A stretch of DNA of 64,000 nucleotides from Cyclobacterium salsum (GTDB lineage Bacteria; Bacteroidota; Bacteroidia; Cytophagales; Cyclobacteriaceae): NCBI RefSeq assembly GCF_010119245.1, contig NZ_WNKG01000002.1, positions 434,001 through 498,000 of the forward strand, written 5' to 3'. The position numbers and the translations under genes were made by a program. The notes beneath the pieces are model-generated. The model did no database searches and had not been told where the DNA came from. It saw only the letters and a list, made by a program, of their open reading frames with translations. Every line of letters starts with the position of its first letter. Positions within the stretch are counted from its first letter, which is position 1. This document shows positions 63,358 to 64,000 of this stretch, piece after piece.

Positions 63358-64000
63358 CTAAAAGTCAAGCTTATAATAGAATATCGGTAAAAACCCCAAT
63401 TGATAGTTGGGTATAATGGATTTTTCCGGGTCAGGGTTCTCCAATTCATCCGGAACCCAGCTCAGGTTCAGGATATTTTTAGTGTTGAGCATATTGATCA
63501 GGTCCAGGGCAATTTCATGACTTAGATTTTTCTTGTTGATCCGGTAGTTTACCCTTAAATCCATCCTGAAGTATGGGTCAAATTGCAGGGAATTTCTGCT
63601 TTCATCCAGGTAAATGATCTCCTGTTGCTCCCGTGTACGCTCAATATCCACAGGTCCGTACCTTCTACCTCCTGCAGTAGTGATATTGGTGCCAATGCCG
63701 ATCAACCCGTTGTTGATTTGGATTTCCCTGGTGGCCAAAAAATTGAAGGCATAATTCCCATTAAACTCAGTATCTCTCCAAACGTCATCACTTCCCTGGT
63801 ACCGAGCCTCAAATAGAGAACCAGTAAGCAGAAATAAGTATCCTTTGCTGTAGTATTTTTCTAAAGTTAGTTCCAGCCCATAGTTTTCACCGGTTCCCTC
63901 ATTGACCAGAATTGTCTCTGGAAAAATCCTATTGAAACTGGCACCAGTATTCAGGAGGGAGAATGAAGAGGGGCGATTTTCTACGGGTACCTGGCTCAAA
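63358..64000 (-). CDS. TonB-dependent receptor, C-terminal part (5' end outside window)
   Basis: The last 213 codons of an outer-membrane receptor, whose start lies beyond the right edge. Strand-rich sequence is seen (TGENYGLELTLEKYYSKGYLFLL, FNGNYAFNFLATREIQ, GRRYGPVDIERT, FRMDLRVNYRINKK), and the barrel ends QLGFLPIFYYKLDF with a terminal aromatic, as Bacteroidota TonB-dependent receptors do. This pattern suits the outer-membrane beta-barrel class with carboxypeptidase-like N-termini. The imported substrate cannot be read from this portion. Confidence 0.85.
   Translation of the reverse strand, partial: LSQVPVENRPSSFSLLNTGASFNRIFPETILVNEGTGENYGLELTLEKYYSKGYLFLLTGSLFEARYQGSDDVWRDTEFNGNYAFNFLATREIQINNGLIGIGTNITTAGGRRYGPVDIERTREQQEIIYLDESRNSLQFDPYFRMDLRVNYRINKKNLSHEIALDLINMLNTKNILNLSWVPDELENPDPEKSIIPNYQLGFLPIFYYKLDF

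Noticed and set aside
1-64000. CRISPR arrays, tRNA, rRNA or a complete insertion sequence
   Set aside because: I saw no regularly spaced repeats, no tRNA-like cloverleaf, no rRNA and no intact transposase; a covariance-model search would be the decisive test for small RNAs.

Overview
The window looks like a chromosomal segment of an aerobic, glycan-degrading member of the Bacteroidota, most likely order Cytophagales (Cyclobacteriaceae-like: Algoriphagus, Cyclobacterium, Echinicola). The evidence is a SusC/SusD pair with an ECF sigma factor and FecR, 800-residue FtsX-type permeases, a LytTR regulator, a BlaI/BlaR1 pair carrying TonB-C and carboxypeptidase-regulatory domains, and AT-rich leaders with little Shine-Dalgarno signal. 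Family calls come from recognising motifs by eye; no database search was run.

Layout. (1) 1-13155 is an exopolysaccharide locus: the tail of a UDP-glucuronate decarboxylase-like epimerase, a receiver-only protein overlapping a pseudo-receiver/sugar-transferase fusion, and a tightly overlapping minus-strand operon (half-length TolC, Wzz-like chain-length protein, Wzy-like polymerase, GT2, GT1, flippase). Separate glycosyltransferases and a left-handed beta-helix acetyltransferase flank it. (2) 13207-19475 holds a LytTR response regulator, a very large hybrid histidine kinase and another membrane GT2. (3) 19640-41275 is a polysaccharide-utilisation-like locus: a TIM-barrel-like secreted protein, a bicupin, ECF sigma, FecR, SusC with an STN domain, SusD, four intact secreted PF12831-type FAD oxidoreductases, a Gfo/Idh/MocA oxidoreductase, a sulfatase, and two genes reduced by internal deletion (a FAD-dependent oxidoreductase and a DUF1080/3-keto-disaccharide hydrolase). 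The enzyme set suggests oxidative rather than purely hydrolytic glycan processing. (4) 41276-48309 has a repeat-rich gap, a DUF885 metallopeptidase, DUF2200, a ChbG/YdjC-beta-lactamase fusion and blaI/blaR1. (5) 48445-62255 is an accessory stretch in which FtsX-type permeases (one remnant, three intact) alternate with toxin-antitoxin modules. Nearly all the toxins are frameshifted or truncated, while most antitoxins are intact. The three intact permeases share a 27-bp palindromic element at a fixed 57-58 bp from a TGGCAT (-24-like) element. (6) 62542-64000 holds a sugar isomerase/epimerase and the 3' end of a TonB-dependent receptor.

How the genes fit together. Region 1 would build, flip, polymerise and export a surface polysaccharide. 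Region 3 would sense (STN-FecR-sigma), import (SusC/D), desulfate and oxidise a sulfated or modified glycan or glycoside. Region 5 appears to be a decaying defence/addiction island among paralogous efflux permeases that share one promoter architecture.
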